A DNA stretch of 64,000 bases. Source: Manduca sexta (lineage: Eukaryota; Arthropoda; Insecta; Lepidoptera; Sphingidae). Location: contig NC_051129.1 of NCBI RefSeq assembly GCF_014839805.1, positions 10,172,920 to 10,236,919 on the forward strand, in the 5' to 3' direction. The notes beneath the pieces are model-generated. The model searched no databases and had not been told where the DNA came from. It saw only the letters and a list, made by a program, of their open reading frames with translations. Within the stretch, counting starts at the first letter, position 1; each line of letters starts with the position of its first letter. Position numbers and translations under genes: made by a program. This document shows positions 52,940 through 64,000 of this stretch, piece after piece.

Positions 52940-53012
52940 CTAAAACCCAAGGCAATGTTAATATGAACATTAGTTTCAAGAGCTCAAGCGAAAACCAAAC
53001 ACGATATATCAT
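52940..53012 (-). CDS. Tentative Lar first coding exon (signal-peptide-like)
   Basis: On the minus strand an ATG at 53012 opens 24 codons followed by a good donor (TTTTAG|GTAAGA, GT at 52939-52938). The peptide is M-I-Y-R-V-W-F-S then a hydrophobic stretch L-L-K-L-M-F-I-L-T-L-P-W-V-L. An in-frame TAG lies two codons upstream of the ATG. The exon ends in phase 1, as both downstream acceptors (47484 and 41667) require, and either join would give a GAC Asp codon. Against it: there is no small residue at the expected signal-peptidase site, the ATG context lacks a purine at -3, and so short a frame with a donor can occur by chance. A different signal-peptide exon may lie outside the window. Confidence 0.3.
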
Positions 53013-55649
53013 CCAACTCTAATACTTAGGAAAACAATAGAAACATAATATATTTTTCAATGTCCACCAGTGAAAGGAGAGCGGGGCCGAGTCGAATGGA
53101 AAAACCATCGTCGGCAGTTAATGGCCCCTAAGGAAGTCTCTATTAGTTTCATACTATCCCCAGATTTATGACTCAATCTTTCATCTCATGTATGAAACAT
53201 GGCAGTTTATAGTATCCGGAATGGGATACGCTTTTCCTATACCGTACATTGTGAGCGGCTACTGAACATATTACCGCATACAATTTATATACTATGTCGA
53301 CGGATATTGGCTGTATTGTAATACTATGCATAGATTGGAGATCAGTTTCAAGTAATATCGTTTTTGATTGGTGCGATATGTTAGCTTTTGATCGCGGCTT
53401 CGCTTGTGAAAAGTTATGATTCCTTGGGGTTAGCATGGAACATTCTCGTAGTAGTAATTCTAAGTACAAAAATAATATTCTCCAAAATTCCTACATTGCA
53501 CATTAAAACTAACCAAATGTTTATAAAACGTTTCATCTTTCACATCTAAAATTGCGTCCACTAAATTTCTAGTTACGAACCTTTTAATTAAGGCTTACCA
53601 AAATAAATAAATGGCACACAAAAACCGCATCCACAAGCGCTAATTAAGGCATAAACGCAAGCCCGTGGATGTCTAACATTCGCCTCTCTTTGACTAAACT
53701 GCGCAGTGTACACCCGCCGTAACTACGCTACAATCTCTTAACTATTTACTGCAATTTCACTCTATCACGGTAATGATTTACTTTGAACATTCATAAAGTA
53801 CGGAGCGCTCGAAAATTAACACAATATAGCGAAAGAGGAACTAACAAACTTCACTGGAAATCCTTTGATAGTTTAGTGGATAAAATGAAGGGAAAAAATG
53901 GGAACAAGCAAATGTTTATACACAACAGTGCAAAGTTAAAGAGTGAAGGTAGAATGTTGAAATTCAGTTCATTAAGTTTATAGCAGAAAGACCGAGGCTG
54001 CACTCCGGCCGAAGAGCACTCGGGGAGCGGTGGTTTTATGGGTTATAAACGTGGGTCGAGCGTGGGCCGCGTGCATTGCCACGTTAATGCACTTGCCCGT
54101 GTGATTTTGTGGGGAATTTTGATGACGTAACTCGTGAGCGCTCCGGCTCGAGAATGTTAGCACGTTATTAAAATTAAGTAAGACATGTCGGCGGCGCCCT
54201 CGCGCGATCACTGCGGACGGGAGCGTCTTTAGCATAGTTACGCAAGTTCCCCGAGAGAACTAAGTATTCGCCTATTACTCAACTTCACCTTATTTAACGT
54301 CTGAGTATACAAATGTAAGTATTTTATGCATTCTACTTCATAATGCAGAATACATTGTGCTCTCGCTTTATGAGACAGAGTTTGGATGGTAAGTAACCGC
54401 GTTAGTTTGACGTTTCTTCAGCGAAAATAATTTGCATTATAATAATAACATCGCGGCCAGGCAAGACCTTTAGATTACAACATCATATAACCTATGGGTT
54501 TATAATAATAACGTATATAAAATATTATAAATATCACATTTGACGAATATGCCTTCATTCAACCTTAACCTAAATTACACTTAAAATCTATACAATAGAA
54601 ACCATCGAAACGGAACTGACGAATTCACATTTTCACGAAATATTTAACCGCCGAACGTGCGGGCAATATAACACAGTGAAAAATCTTTATGAACAAACAT
54701 AAAACGTGTTTGGAAATAAATGAACGAAAGAAAAAAAACTGACTCCTTCAGGTATTCCGGTAACACATCCAACTAAAGGACTATGGCGGCAATAAAAACA
54801 ATGTTATGTTCCCGAGACGAGTGATGGCGCATACAAGGTGCTCCCGCACTTTATAAACGTTACACACGGACGTGGTGGACGGACAATTGAACGACTGATT
54901 AAGAGTAGAGTCTCTTATAATTTTGAGAATTATATATAAAAACAAAGATCTCGTAAGTCAATAAAATTTATTACGAACATGCAGTTTGCTCGTTAATTAA
55001 AAATACAAGCCCTTGACCCACTTCAAAACAAGTATGGTTTCATAATTATTTTAATTTACTATATTATCAAAATGTTCATCCAAAATTACAATAATCATAT
55101 CAATGTTAAATTTATTAAACATAGCTCCAATTCATTATGTCCCAAGCAAAATAAAACACATATCTATCATCTTAAAATACAATTAAAACCACGGAGAACA
55201 TTTCATCCTTCAACCGTGCTAATAACATTATGTGACATCAGTACAACAGTACAAAACTTCCAAAACCGGAGACATTTAAGTTACCTTAAATATATCCAAT
55301 TAGAAGTTTGGATAACCTTATTATTCCTCTCGCGGGAGTTTATTAATCATTCATTGTTCACGTAACGTTTCTGAAAAGTGTGACGTCATAATTAGAGTTG
55401 GCTCAGAAGTCGTCCAAACTTCTTACACGTGTGTATCGCGGTATGAAATTCTACGCGATATAGCACATAGACTATGAATATGCTGCACATAGCAGGCGTA
55501 AAGGCGTGACAAGATTTTCTTCTTAACATAAACAATATTACGGGGAAATCTTCTATTCAACGCGTACATTCAGAGAAAAAAGTCGCAAGTAATGATCGCG
55601 TGCGTACTCTCGGTGATTTTTAATGACACACTTATTTTTGTTATAGTAC

Positions 55650-55849
55650 ACACACCACCAGGGCAACCACTTTTCGCCAGGGTGTCCTGTACCATGATGT
55701 AATAGGGGTCGAGCTTAATGCATTGGACACAAATACAAGAAACCGGGCCGATGTTGAGTAGAATCTAATAACACAGCTAGACCGGGGTTTCGAACCCAGG
55801 ACCTTACAGGGTTGTCGTACCGCGCACGGCATAAAACTCCGCCACCGAT
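55650..55849 (-). repeat. Family C SINE, diverged
   Basis: This copy contains CCATGATGTAATAGGGGTCG, CGGGCCGATGTTGAGTAGAA and a B box region GGTTTCGAACCCAGG, and ends in CTCCGCCACCGATA. It is reverse-oriented and old. Confidence 0.78.
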
Positions 55850-56450
55850 ATAATATTAGGATAAATATAAAAAAAATGTGTCTGATTTTGTATATAGAGC
55901 CCTTGCTTTTGTGTATCTGTAACTCTAATAGTTATATACGTATGTCTTGTCTTTGTACCGTGACTAGATCTAGTGAAATAGGAGACAGGTGCTTTGACAC
56001 TTTTCCGGTGCACGGAAACCAGGTTTCCGCTTGCAACACTGGCAGAGGGTATTTGTTGTCATATATATATACCTTTTAAAACAGCGTTTGAAAATAGAAC
56101 GTGTATACTTTTATGTATGAATGTACCAAAACATTTGTACCTAATGAATAAATCTGTTAGATGTTATGGCCTTTATGTTACAAACTTCTAATTAAGTTGT
56201 TCTTATCTATATTAATATAATAAAGAAGTAAAGTTCGTGAGTTAGTTTCAGATTGTCTAGAAACCTACGCAAAATATTTTATTAGTTCATTCAATGGTAT
56301 CTCTTTCACGTAGTTTGGGCCTTTATTTCTAAGAAGCTATTTCCATGCGAAAGGGTTGGAAAATCAGTCAAATACTATAGAATTTACAGCATTAAATTAG
56401 CGAAGGATATTTGATTATTGTTTCAGATTAGTATTAATCATACACTGTTC

Positions 56451-56690
56451 ATCACGCCTTTTAACCCCCCCCCCCCCCTCCGCTAAACGGTAGGTATAGG
56501 TCCAAACACGCTGTTTACGTGTCGTGTTCCGTTCTCAAGGTGTGACAGGGAGTAAGCCTACGCCACGCCGGTGACGAATTTCAAACTTTGGACTGATGTT
56601 GAGCAGAAAAACCCAATATCATCTTGTCCGACCCGGGATCCGAACCTGGGCTTTCGGAGGGGTGTCATACCGAGTGAGGAGTAGAATTAT
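56451..56690 (-). repeat. Family C SINE, diverged, with a C14 run
   Basis: This copy begins ATCACGCCTTTTAA followed by 14 consecutive C (56465-56478). It contains TGATGTTGAGCAGAAAAACC, CCGACCCGGGATCCGAACCT and GGTGTCATACCGAGTGAGG. Confidence 0.75.
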
Positions 56691-56838
56691 ATGGACAGTA
56701 ATAGCTTTAGTACTGGTCTTTAGGTAACGTTCCAACTACATACAGCGAGTCAGTAGACTTGGCAGTTAACGTGCGGTTTATCCTTCTTGTGATTTTGGTT
56801 AAACTCAAATAAAAACCTACTTATTACACATATCACAG

Positions 56839-56964
56839 ACGTCTCGCCTCTCTCCCCGAAAGAGTAGGCAGAGGTACCAGAGCACCCACCTTTCGCCATG
56901 TGTACTCCGACCTATGAGATGATAACGGGCGCAACCATCGTCACATCGAACACAAATGCCAGAC
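56839..56964 (-). repeat. Family C SINE fragment (tail half)
   Basis: This fragment contains CTCTCCCCGAAAGAGTAGGC, CATGTGTACTCCGACCTATG and CGAACACAAATGCCAGAC. The tRNA-like half is missing. Confidence 0.75.
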
Positions 56965-59900
56965 TTACGCTTTTACAACAACTATCTAGAGTTTTACTTT
57001 CTATTCAAGACCGAATACTTATAGTATAAACGAAAATAGATTATAAAACCATTGCATAAACATTCCATCGCTTTTGCTTATGGTAATTGGGAGCAATAAC
57101 AATATCCATCCATCGCTAAACAGCCTCTTGGTAAACAACACCGTTATACTTTCATAATACTTTCACAGAACTTAATACACACACATAATTATTTTCAATA
57201 AAACAAATGGTCCCACCTTTTAACCGTATTTACTGTTTAATTTAATTACACACAAAACAGGAATTAGAGTTGAATAACGGTAAAATTTTAATACTTCACA
57301 TTAACCGTAATGAAATAGGCAGTTTGTTTTTATTATGATTAACCGAATTAAAACAGGGAAATGAGCTTTCCAAATCCGTATAAACGCTTATGGCATCTTG
57401 CGCAACATCACCCTGTATAACGAGATGGGATACAATTACTTGATCGATTGTTATACGTCTACGTAATAACGACCTTCCGAAGCCCACATACGGTATAAAC
57501 AACGTGGGTCTTCTTACTTTAGTTTCCTTGGCCTTTTTTATAAAAAATGATGATGGAGAGCAAAGTGGGCGTAGGAGGGTGATTTGCGAATTAAGGGGGG
57601 AAAAGGCGTTCAGATGTGGACCGACTGTCTTCGTTGGATATTGCCATGCATATTGCATGCGCGGTAATAAAGTGGCAAAGTTGGAAAAGCGATGAAAATA
57701 TGAGAGCTAGTATGACGGCAAAATTGCAACATGTCGACACTATTCGGATTGAATATGATCAGTTTATACTGGCTGCATTTATCATCTTTTTATCTATTTT
57801 CTAACATAGTATGGGCAGTATTGTATCGTATTTTGAAGATTGTAAACAATGATTCTTTTTTGATTACCAGAAGATAGGTAGAATAAAAGACTATCTTAGT
57901 GCTTATAGTATCTTTGTGTGAAAAAATAAAACTGTCTCGAACATAATACAGGCAATAACGTCATCTCAACTACAAAAACTTTCCCCTCGACACAATTAAG
58001 GCAGAAATTACAAAAGGGTTCACTTTCAACGTTCTACGCGAACAATTCATTTAATCACGCAATTAAACATAATAATTGTCAAACTTCCCGCCGCGCCGTC
58101 CGACACAATTCGCGAGCAATTCATCAACGAAACACCACACCGTGACGGCACTTACACGACATAAACATCCACAAACGGCGGGGTGACGGGTTCAAAACCG
58201 GCTCACTGCCGACGGGTGACAGCCACTTAACAACGCGTACTACGGCAAAAGTATCGCTTTCACACGGTCGCATTTACATAATAATATTACGTTATGAATG
58301 TTGCTCAGCTTGCCGGTCGGATCGGCGCTACATTGCTGCTCTCGCACCTGATGCCTCCAAGGTGTTTGCTTTGCGTCCGTGACGCCCGACCGAATCTAAT
58401 TATGTACACGCTCCCCGGAGGGGAGGGGGAGGGGGGACGTGTGAGGGTCGTAAATCATATTTCATCATATTTCCAGACGAAGATGGTGCCATCGTTTACG
58501 CTACCACAAGGAGAAATTAGCTGGAAACTACGTTGACGGTGACGGTAGCAAACTTGGTTACGGCTTGTGGTGCATGTTGCATCAGTAACTTCAATAGAAT
58601 TTGGTTGCGCTACTGAAATGTTTGAAATGACAGAATGTAAATACTAATGCGTACGATGATTGAATAAGTATTTGATATTATGAGGTAGTTGCGCGTGCAT
58701 ATGGGAATTCTAAATTTAAAATAGGTAATAAAGTGCCCTAAATCAAAAACTACCTCTTATTTTGTGTGTTTCTTACACTGTACCTTAGACTGATTTTGAA
58801 AAGAGCAACACTAGTCTTCGTTCTTCTTAAGGTGAGAACTGCTTTCCAAACTAGTGCTACTTGATAGAGTTAACAATAACAGAATCTAAATAAAGTTTCA
58901 ACATTTTTATGGGTTCAAAATAAATGATTTAATTTGACTTGATTTCATTGCTAAGCGTAACCAGTTATATTAACTTCAACTTTTATATAGACATCTTTAC
59001 TATATTACACTTAAATATGCAACCCGTAGTTTCATGATTTTATTAATATTGGATTATATGTGAAACGCAACGAATTTTAAAATTATTACATCAATAGAAA
59101 ACTACACTCTGATCAATAAAGTTATAAATTATTCTGATTTAACTATCTTTTATATCACGAAAATGCTAACTCGCGTGTGATGTAAACGTACTTTGATATA
59201 AACCTGATTCAAGAATTTTTAGCGGTCCTTCGAGCCGGATACGATCGACTGACATCATACATATTGCATCGTAATAGAAACTTGTAACAGTATTGCAATA
59301 TTTAATTTAATACAATCGAAGTTCAAGAGAGGGCGAGTGGCGATTCATAAAGTTTAAAAAAATGTGCATCATAAAGTTGTTGGAAAAATCTTTGATAAAT
59401 TATTTAAAAAGAGTTCCATTCATCTTTAAGCAACTTTCCAAACAAGTTTCGTCTTTTTGGTAGTGAATTTTCCAAGAAAGAATCTCAAGATTTTCGCTTT
59501 CATAACTTTAACTGAAATCTGGTGCACGTTCATAATTCTGAAGTTTCTCTAATGAGGCATTAAGAGTGGCCGCAGTTTGTAACGTTATTTCTAAATAAAT
59601 TAATGTTCATTGAGTATTGATTAAATTATCTCAATGCTATTAATTAATTAATGTAATTTCTTACTTATATTTATAATTTTTCATAACATTAACATGCTTA
59701 TTATATATTATAAGTTGTATTTTAAACCATTATTTCATTGATTTTATAAAAAACGTTAATACGGAATTCGAACTGATGCGGTTTCATCCAAGCTTATTAT
59801 GCAGAGATTTATTACCAATTAATTTAATTAATGAAGTTGAATTAATAATAAAATGAAAATGTAGTGTAAGATCATCGAATACCATGATAATACGCACTCA

Positions 59901-62900
59901 CCATTGGGCTTTATAAATAATGAAAAATAATTAATCCAGACTATCCAACAAAATACAACGTTTCTCGTTCAACTATAAATTAAACCGCCATTAACCTGTT
60001 AAATAATGTATTCAGGGAAAAAATTTAATAGCAATCGTCCGAAACCGTTGTCGGTGGCATCAACGTATGCATAAGGCATCGATGCGCCACACAGAGAGCT
60101 GTATCGGGGTTAAATTTGAACAATAACGCGCGTAGCAGTGAGAGACCGGTGCGCCGAGGCTCCGCCGGTCAAAAGCAAAAGTGCGCGATGCAAAGTCGCC
60201 TCTTATTAATATTCAACGAGCGGGGACCTCGTCTAATGAAATTACCACAACAAAGCGTTCGCAAACCGTCGCCGCCGCGGCGCGGGATTGTTGTGCAAAT
60301 ATAAACATCGAATCTGCGATACCGCCACAGCCGTCGTGTAAACACCGACGCCTCAAAAATGTATAGACGATCGTATCGCGAGTGTACTGACTGTCCGAAT
60401 AGACAAAACTGTAATGTATGGGCTCACGGGCTGAGTATAATGGCATACAATTGGAGGTGGACTGTTTTAGGACAAGGATTAATAAAACACATCGGTCGGC
60501 AGACAGTTCTTGCGTACTGGAGATTGAAAGTAAATCATAACTTTAATATGATGTTTATATGGAACAAGTTCCTAAAATATCAATAAACTTTCAGGGACTT
60601 TGTTTTACATTTCTTATAGTATCAATACAACGCAGACTTAATTATGAGCCGTGAAGGCATACTCTATCACTCTACCAGAATCAAGATGTCGATAGTCATG
60701 TCCACTGCATAGAATGCCGGACGGAAATAACACTATGAACCCATACACCCTTAGCGTAAAAAATACAAGACATCAGAAGATTGATAAAGCTAGATTAATG
60801 TAAGTTTAATTTTAAAGCATATTTACAAACTATTTTATACATTAACTTCGATACAACGGTGAGATGGATCCATGGTCAAGAGAATCTATCCAGGTTTCAG
60901 GTAGATTAAAGTGGAAGCACCGAGTTAGTTCTGTTGCACCCTTACATGTATAGCGCTGCGCACAATATTTTTGTTTTTTGTTCGTGTCACGTGGAAACAT
61001 AAAGGTTGTGTGTACACTAAGAGCAAAACAAACAACAGCTGTATAAATATAATGTGGAAAAACTGTACAAACTTTTCTACTTTACTGTTATTCTGGAACA
61101 TACGGCGCTGAACACTTTGTAGTGGATTTTCATTGTTTATCTAACGCGTATATTTCAATATTTGAACGAAACATATTCCTTTATTTACTCGAAAAATTAG
61201 ACCTGGATAGTAAATTAAAAAAAAATTAACTCCAATATGACGACTTCCTATTATTTATAAAACCGATTAATCAAATAAAACATTACAATATAAAAAGCTT
61301 TCGATTTGCGTACAAAGAACCGAATACTGAAGGATAAGCTTTTGTTTAAAATCAAACGAAACGAGCCTAATGATTCGATTTTCAAGAGGGACTTGAGAAA
61401 AAAATCATTGTTTTGTAAAAAGGTCGGTTTACTTAAATATTTCGTCTAAAAACGTTTCGCGTGCCTCGGCAAGCTTCTCGATACTGACAACAAAGTGTTT
61501 CAATACGCAAATAGAAAGAACAAACGACTCGAGACAATTGAGTTCATCACGAAAAAGTTATAGACGATTTATAAAATATGCCTCGGAGGCACGTCTATTC
61601 AGGAAATATAACTGCGCCCCTCCGCTGGAATACTCAATGGAACATGGAGACGGCGCGAGAGCCCTCTAATAACACGGAAGCGTCTTCAATCAACGATAAA
61701 AATAAAGTATCCGTAGTAAAACCGGATCGAATTCGTATCACGCGCAGTTTTAATTCGAGTAAGTAAATTAAAATGTGGCCGGCCGGTAACCCGTCTGAAT
61801 ACAAATGGTTTATCGGAGCAAAACCGTTTCAATTCACCCCGGCTCCCCCTCTCAACTCATTAGACTGCGCTCTACCGCGCACGACTTATTTATCGACTGT
61901 GTTTTTTTTATTATCACACGGAAGGGTTTTTTTGATTGTACTCTGCGGAAGAGGACGTTGGGGAATACTGTCCGGCCACATTAATATTATATTTTTTCAT
62001 ATAAATCATTTTTATTCTCGCTAAACTTTTTTGCGTCTTATTTGACTCGTATTAATGTAATGTAATTTATGTTAAAGATTAATATAGGAATTGGGCTTGC
62101 ATATAACAAATTCCCGAGTCAAGGCATTTATAACTTTATGCGGTAGTTTTTCAGTACAGAGTTTTCTAAACAAGTATTTTAATCCAAAGTTTTCTCCGTT
62201 TGGAACGGTTTGAAATCCGACTGTGAAAAGCTAAGTTTGAGACTCTCTACTTGCAAGTGAAGTAATTTGCATAACTACTTTTTCGCTTATAATCTAGATC
62301 TGCGATGTCGAACTATTGGCACGTGTGGTGCAAGTTGCACGTGTTTAAAATTCACGATATGGAATGCTGGAAATCCATTTATTTTTAATAAGTTACTTGT
62401 AATAAAGTATACTTCATATTTATATGAAAAATGATTTTTCAAGCTTTATATGTAATATAGACTGTTAATATAGAAGTGTTGCAGTTTTGATGCTATATAA
62501 AACTCTACTTATCTACTTTACTAGAATACTTGACAAGACTATACATTGGCCAAACCATTAAGGTTCAAAATCGATTGTACCTAGTCAGGTAGAAAATATA
62601 TTACGTATCTTCCACGTTACATCAACTGAACTTAAATCAATATCCAACTAAAGAACTTTATGATATGAATTTTCAAATACGATCTTCATACAATGAACAC
62701 ACACACACTCACACACAGGTGAATGTACGTAATGGATGTACTACATACATACATAACGTTCTCATACGATATAACGTTACGAGCCATCTTATCGACAATG
62801 TACATGTATATTAAATATTCAGTAAGATCCCGGCATCATAATGCGCGAGAAACTTTCCACATATCCTTTGCGAAGCCTATTAACTTAACAAGCTTTTTTG

Positions 62901-64000
62901 TTTGTTTATTTTCTAGAGATATAAATACGTACTGTACAAAAGTATATGTGTGTATCTTAATGAAGCCATTTAGCTGCTTGAGTAATATAAAAGCGCTTAA
63001 TGTGTTCAAGTTTCAACAAAAATGGGTATGTTTATATTATTAAAATGGGATTTCATCAGGTTTTTAATGATAGCTCTTGACGTCATTATGGTTTTTGAAG
63101 AAACTGTTCCAGTATATTAACTAGAATAGTATTTTTTTCTACAACAAAGAGGATATGCGCGGTAATTCTGTAAAGAAGAAATCAAGAAAACTATATCTAT
63201 AAAAACACAGGTTGTTTTATCTGGCGGCTCTGCCCGCATCATAGTCTTTTCTCGGAATGTACATGGTGTTTGTTGGTCTATCAGTTTATATACGTCCATC
63301 CGAGTCAGCAAAGCGGTTTAAATGTAATAGGCTAGCAAATATCCAAAAATCTTCACATTTATAATGTTTTTAACTTAGGATTATTCCAATTATAATCTAT
63401 TAGATCATGATAGATGGAAGATTTGTCTTAATCTGTATACAATTTAGATCTCTTTTATCACTTCGCTAGTATTTATTTTCGGGTGAAATCACATCAGAAT
63501 TTACATCGCGATTGTTGGCCATTATCTATTAATTACTAAAGCCATACTGCCATATTAATTACTACTGACCGAACTGGCACAAATTCATCATTTAACAAAG
63601 ACTTAATTTACCGACATTGGAACGTGATTATAATAATTTTCATTGTTGTCATGTTATTTAGTTTGAAAAGGTAACTTTGGATATTTTCTCACTGGGTTAC
63701 CTTGTAGGGCGTCAGTGACGTCAAATAATGACGTGGCGTCACGTGATATCGTTATTTATTACTTATATCACGGCATGAATTAAAGCTTCCCTGGGGCACC
63801 ATTAGGTAAGAAATAATTTTCTTACGGCAATAAAAAAAAGCGTCGCCGTTGAATTGGGCTACGTCTTTATCTAGTAATTACGTTGCCACATAATTTGTAG
63901 TGTAATTGCGTATATGAAATTTGGGGTTTTCAGTTCCAAAAATTACTCAGTTAACGGGGATGGAAATTTGTGGCTAATATAGTAATAGACTTGTCCCAAT

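Larger units (their letters stand above)
36718..53012 (-). other. Lar: 5' part of the Lar receptor tyrosine phosphatase gene
   Basis: This is the gene span covering the exons seen here. Two exons that together encode Ig domain 1 are firm. The acidic repeat exon is well supported by splice signals and phase. The most upstream exon is tentative. Lar-family (type IIa) receptor phosphatases are single-pass membrane proteins of axons and synapses, with three Ig domains, several fibronectin III repeats and two cytoplasmic phosphatase domains. Only the N-terminal end is present. The last exon seen ends in phase 1, so the gene must continue at lower coordinates, but no further exon was recognised in 1-36717. 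Every intron boundary proposed here is phase 1, which is usual for genes of extracellular modules. The assignment comes from the Ig1 sequence, which resembles my memory of Drosophila Lar; no database search was run. Confidence 0.85.
53013..64000. other. Upstream of Lar exons: no gene recognised
   Basis: About 11 kb holds no coding region I can support. Three degenerate SINE copies cluster at 55650-56964. GC-richer, CpG-containing patches occur at 53990-54240, 58080-58560, 60040-60380 and 61560-61980 and could be regulatory or hold 5' untranslated exons, but nothing proves this. Microsatellite CA lies at 62697-62718. The longest frame (57296-57658, minus, 120 codons) has no recognisable motif. 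The interval 58600-60000 is plain AT-rich DNA. Confidence 0.5.

Noticed and set aside
57296..57658. 120-codon minus-strand open frame
   Set aside because: No domain or signal is visible. It does not resemble Lar, and the plus strand is also partly open.

Overview
This is eukaryotic DNA, almost certainly from a moth or butterfly. It is AT-rich and sparsely coding, with large introns, and it is full of short dispersed repeats of lepidopteran type: tRNA-derived SINEs with A and B boxes, 3' tails of non-LTR retrotransposons, and MITE-like inverted repeats. There are no bacterial operons, rRNAs, CRISPR arrays or prokaryotic mobile elements. Nearly all open frames of 60-130 codons are chance frames or lie inside repeats.

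One gene is recognisable, on the minus strand: the 5' end of the receptor-type protein tyrosine phosphatase Lar (leukocyte-antigen-related). Two exons (41536-41667 and 36718-36897) join in phase 1 and together encode a complete first Ig domain, with both core cysteines, the core tryptophan and the basic R-K-N-G-K-K stretch. Upstream (higher coordinates) is a third exon, 47149-47484. It encodes 112 residues of an acidic Pro-Glu-Ile repeat, has good splice sites and is phase 1 at both ends. A much less certain signal-peptide exon lies at 52940-53012. The rest of the Ig domains, the fibronectin domains and the phosphatase domains were not found and are presumably beyond the low-coordinate edge, after an intron of more than 36 kb.

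Layout: 1-36.7 kb is presumed Lar intron, with several SINE families, a 430-bp MITE (19.5-19.9 kb) and a nested palindrome element (33.4-33.6 kb). From 36.7 to 47.5 kb lie the three Lar exons, separated by introns of about 4.6 and 5.5 kb that carry a CpG-rich island (39.3-39.5 kb) and a double hairpin (42.8 kb). From 47.5 to 64 kb is Lar 5' intron or upstream DNA, with more SINEs and one possible signal-peptide exon.

The most interesting item is the Lar P-E-I exon. It would place a long, acidic, probably extended segment between the signal peptide and Ig1, next to the face that binds heparan sulfate in this family. Its phase allows it to be included or skipped without a frameshift.
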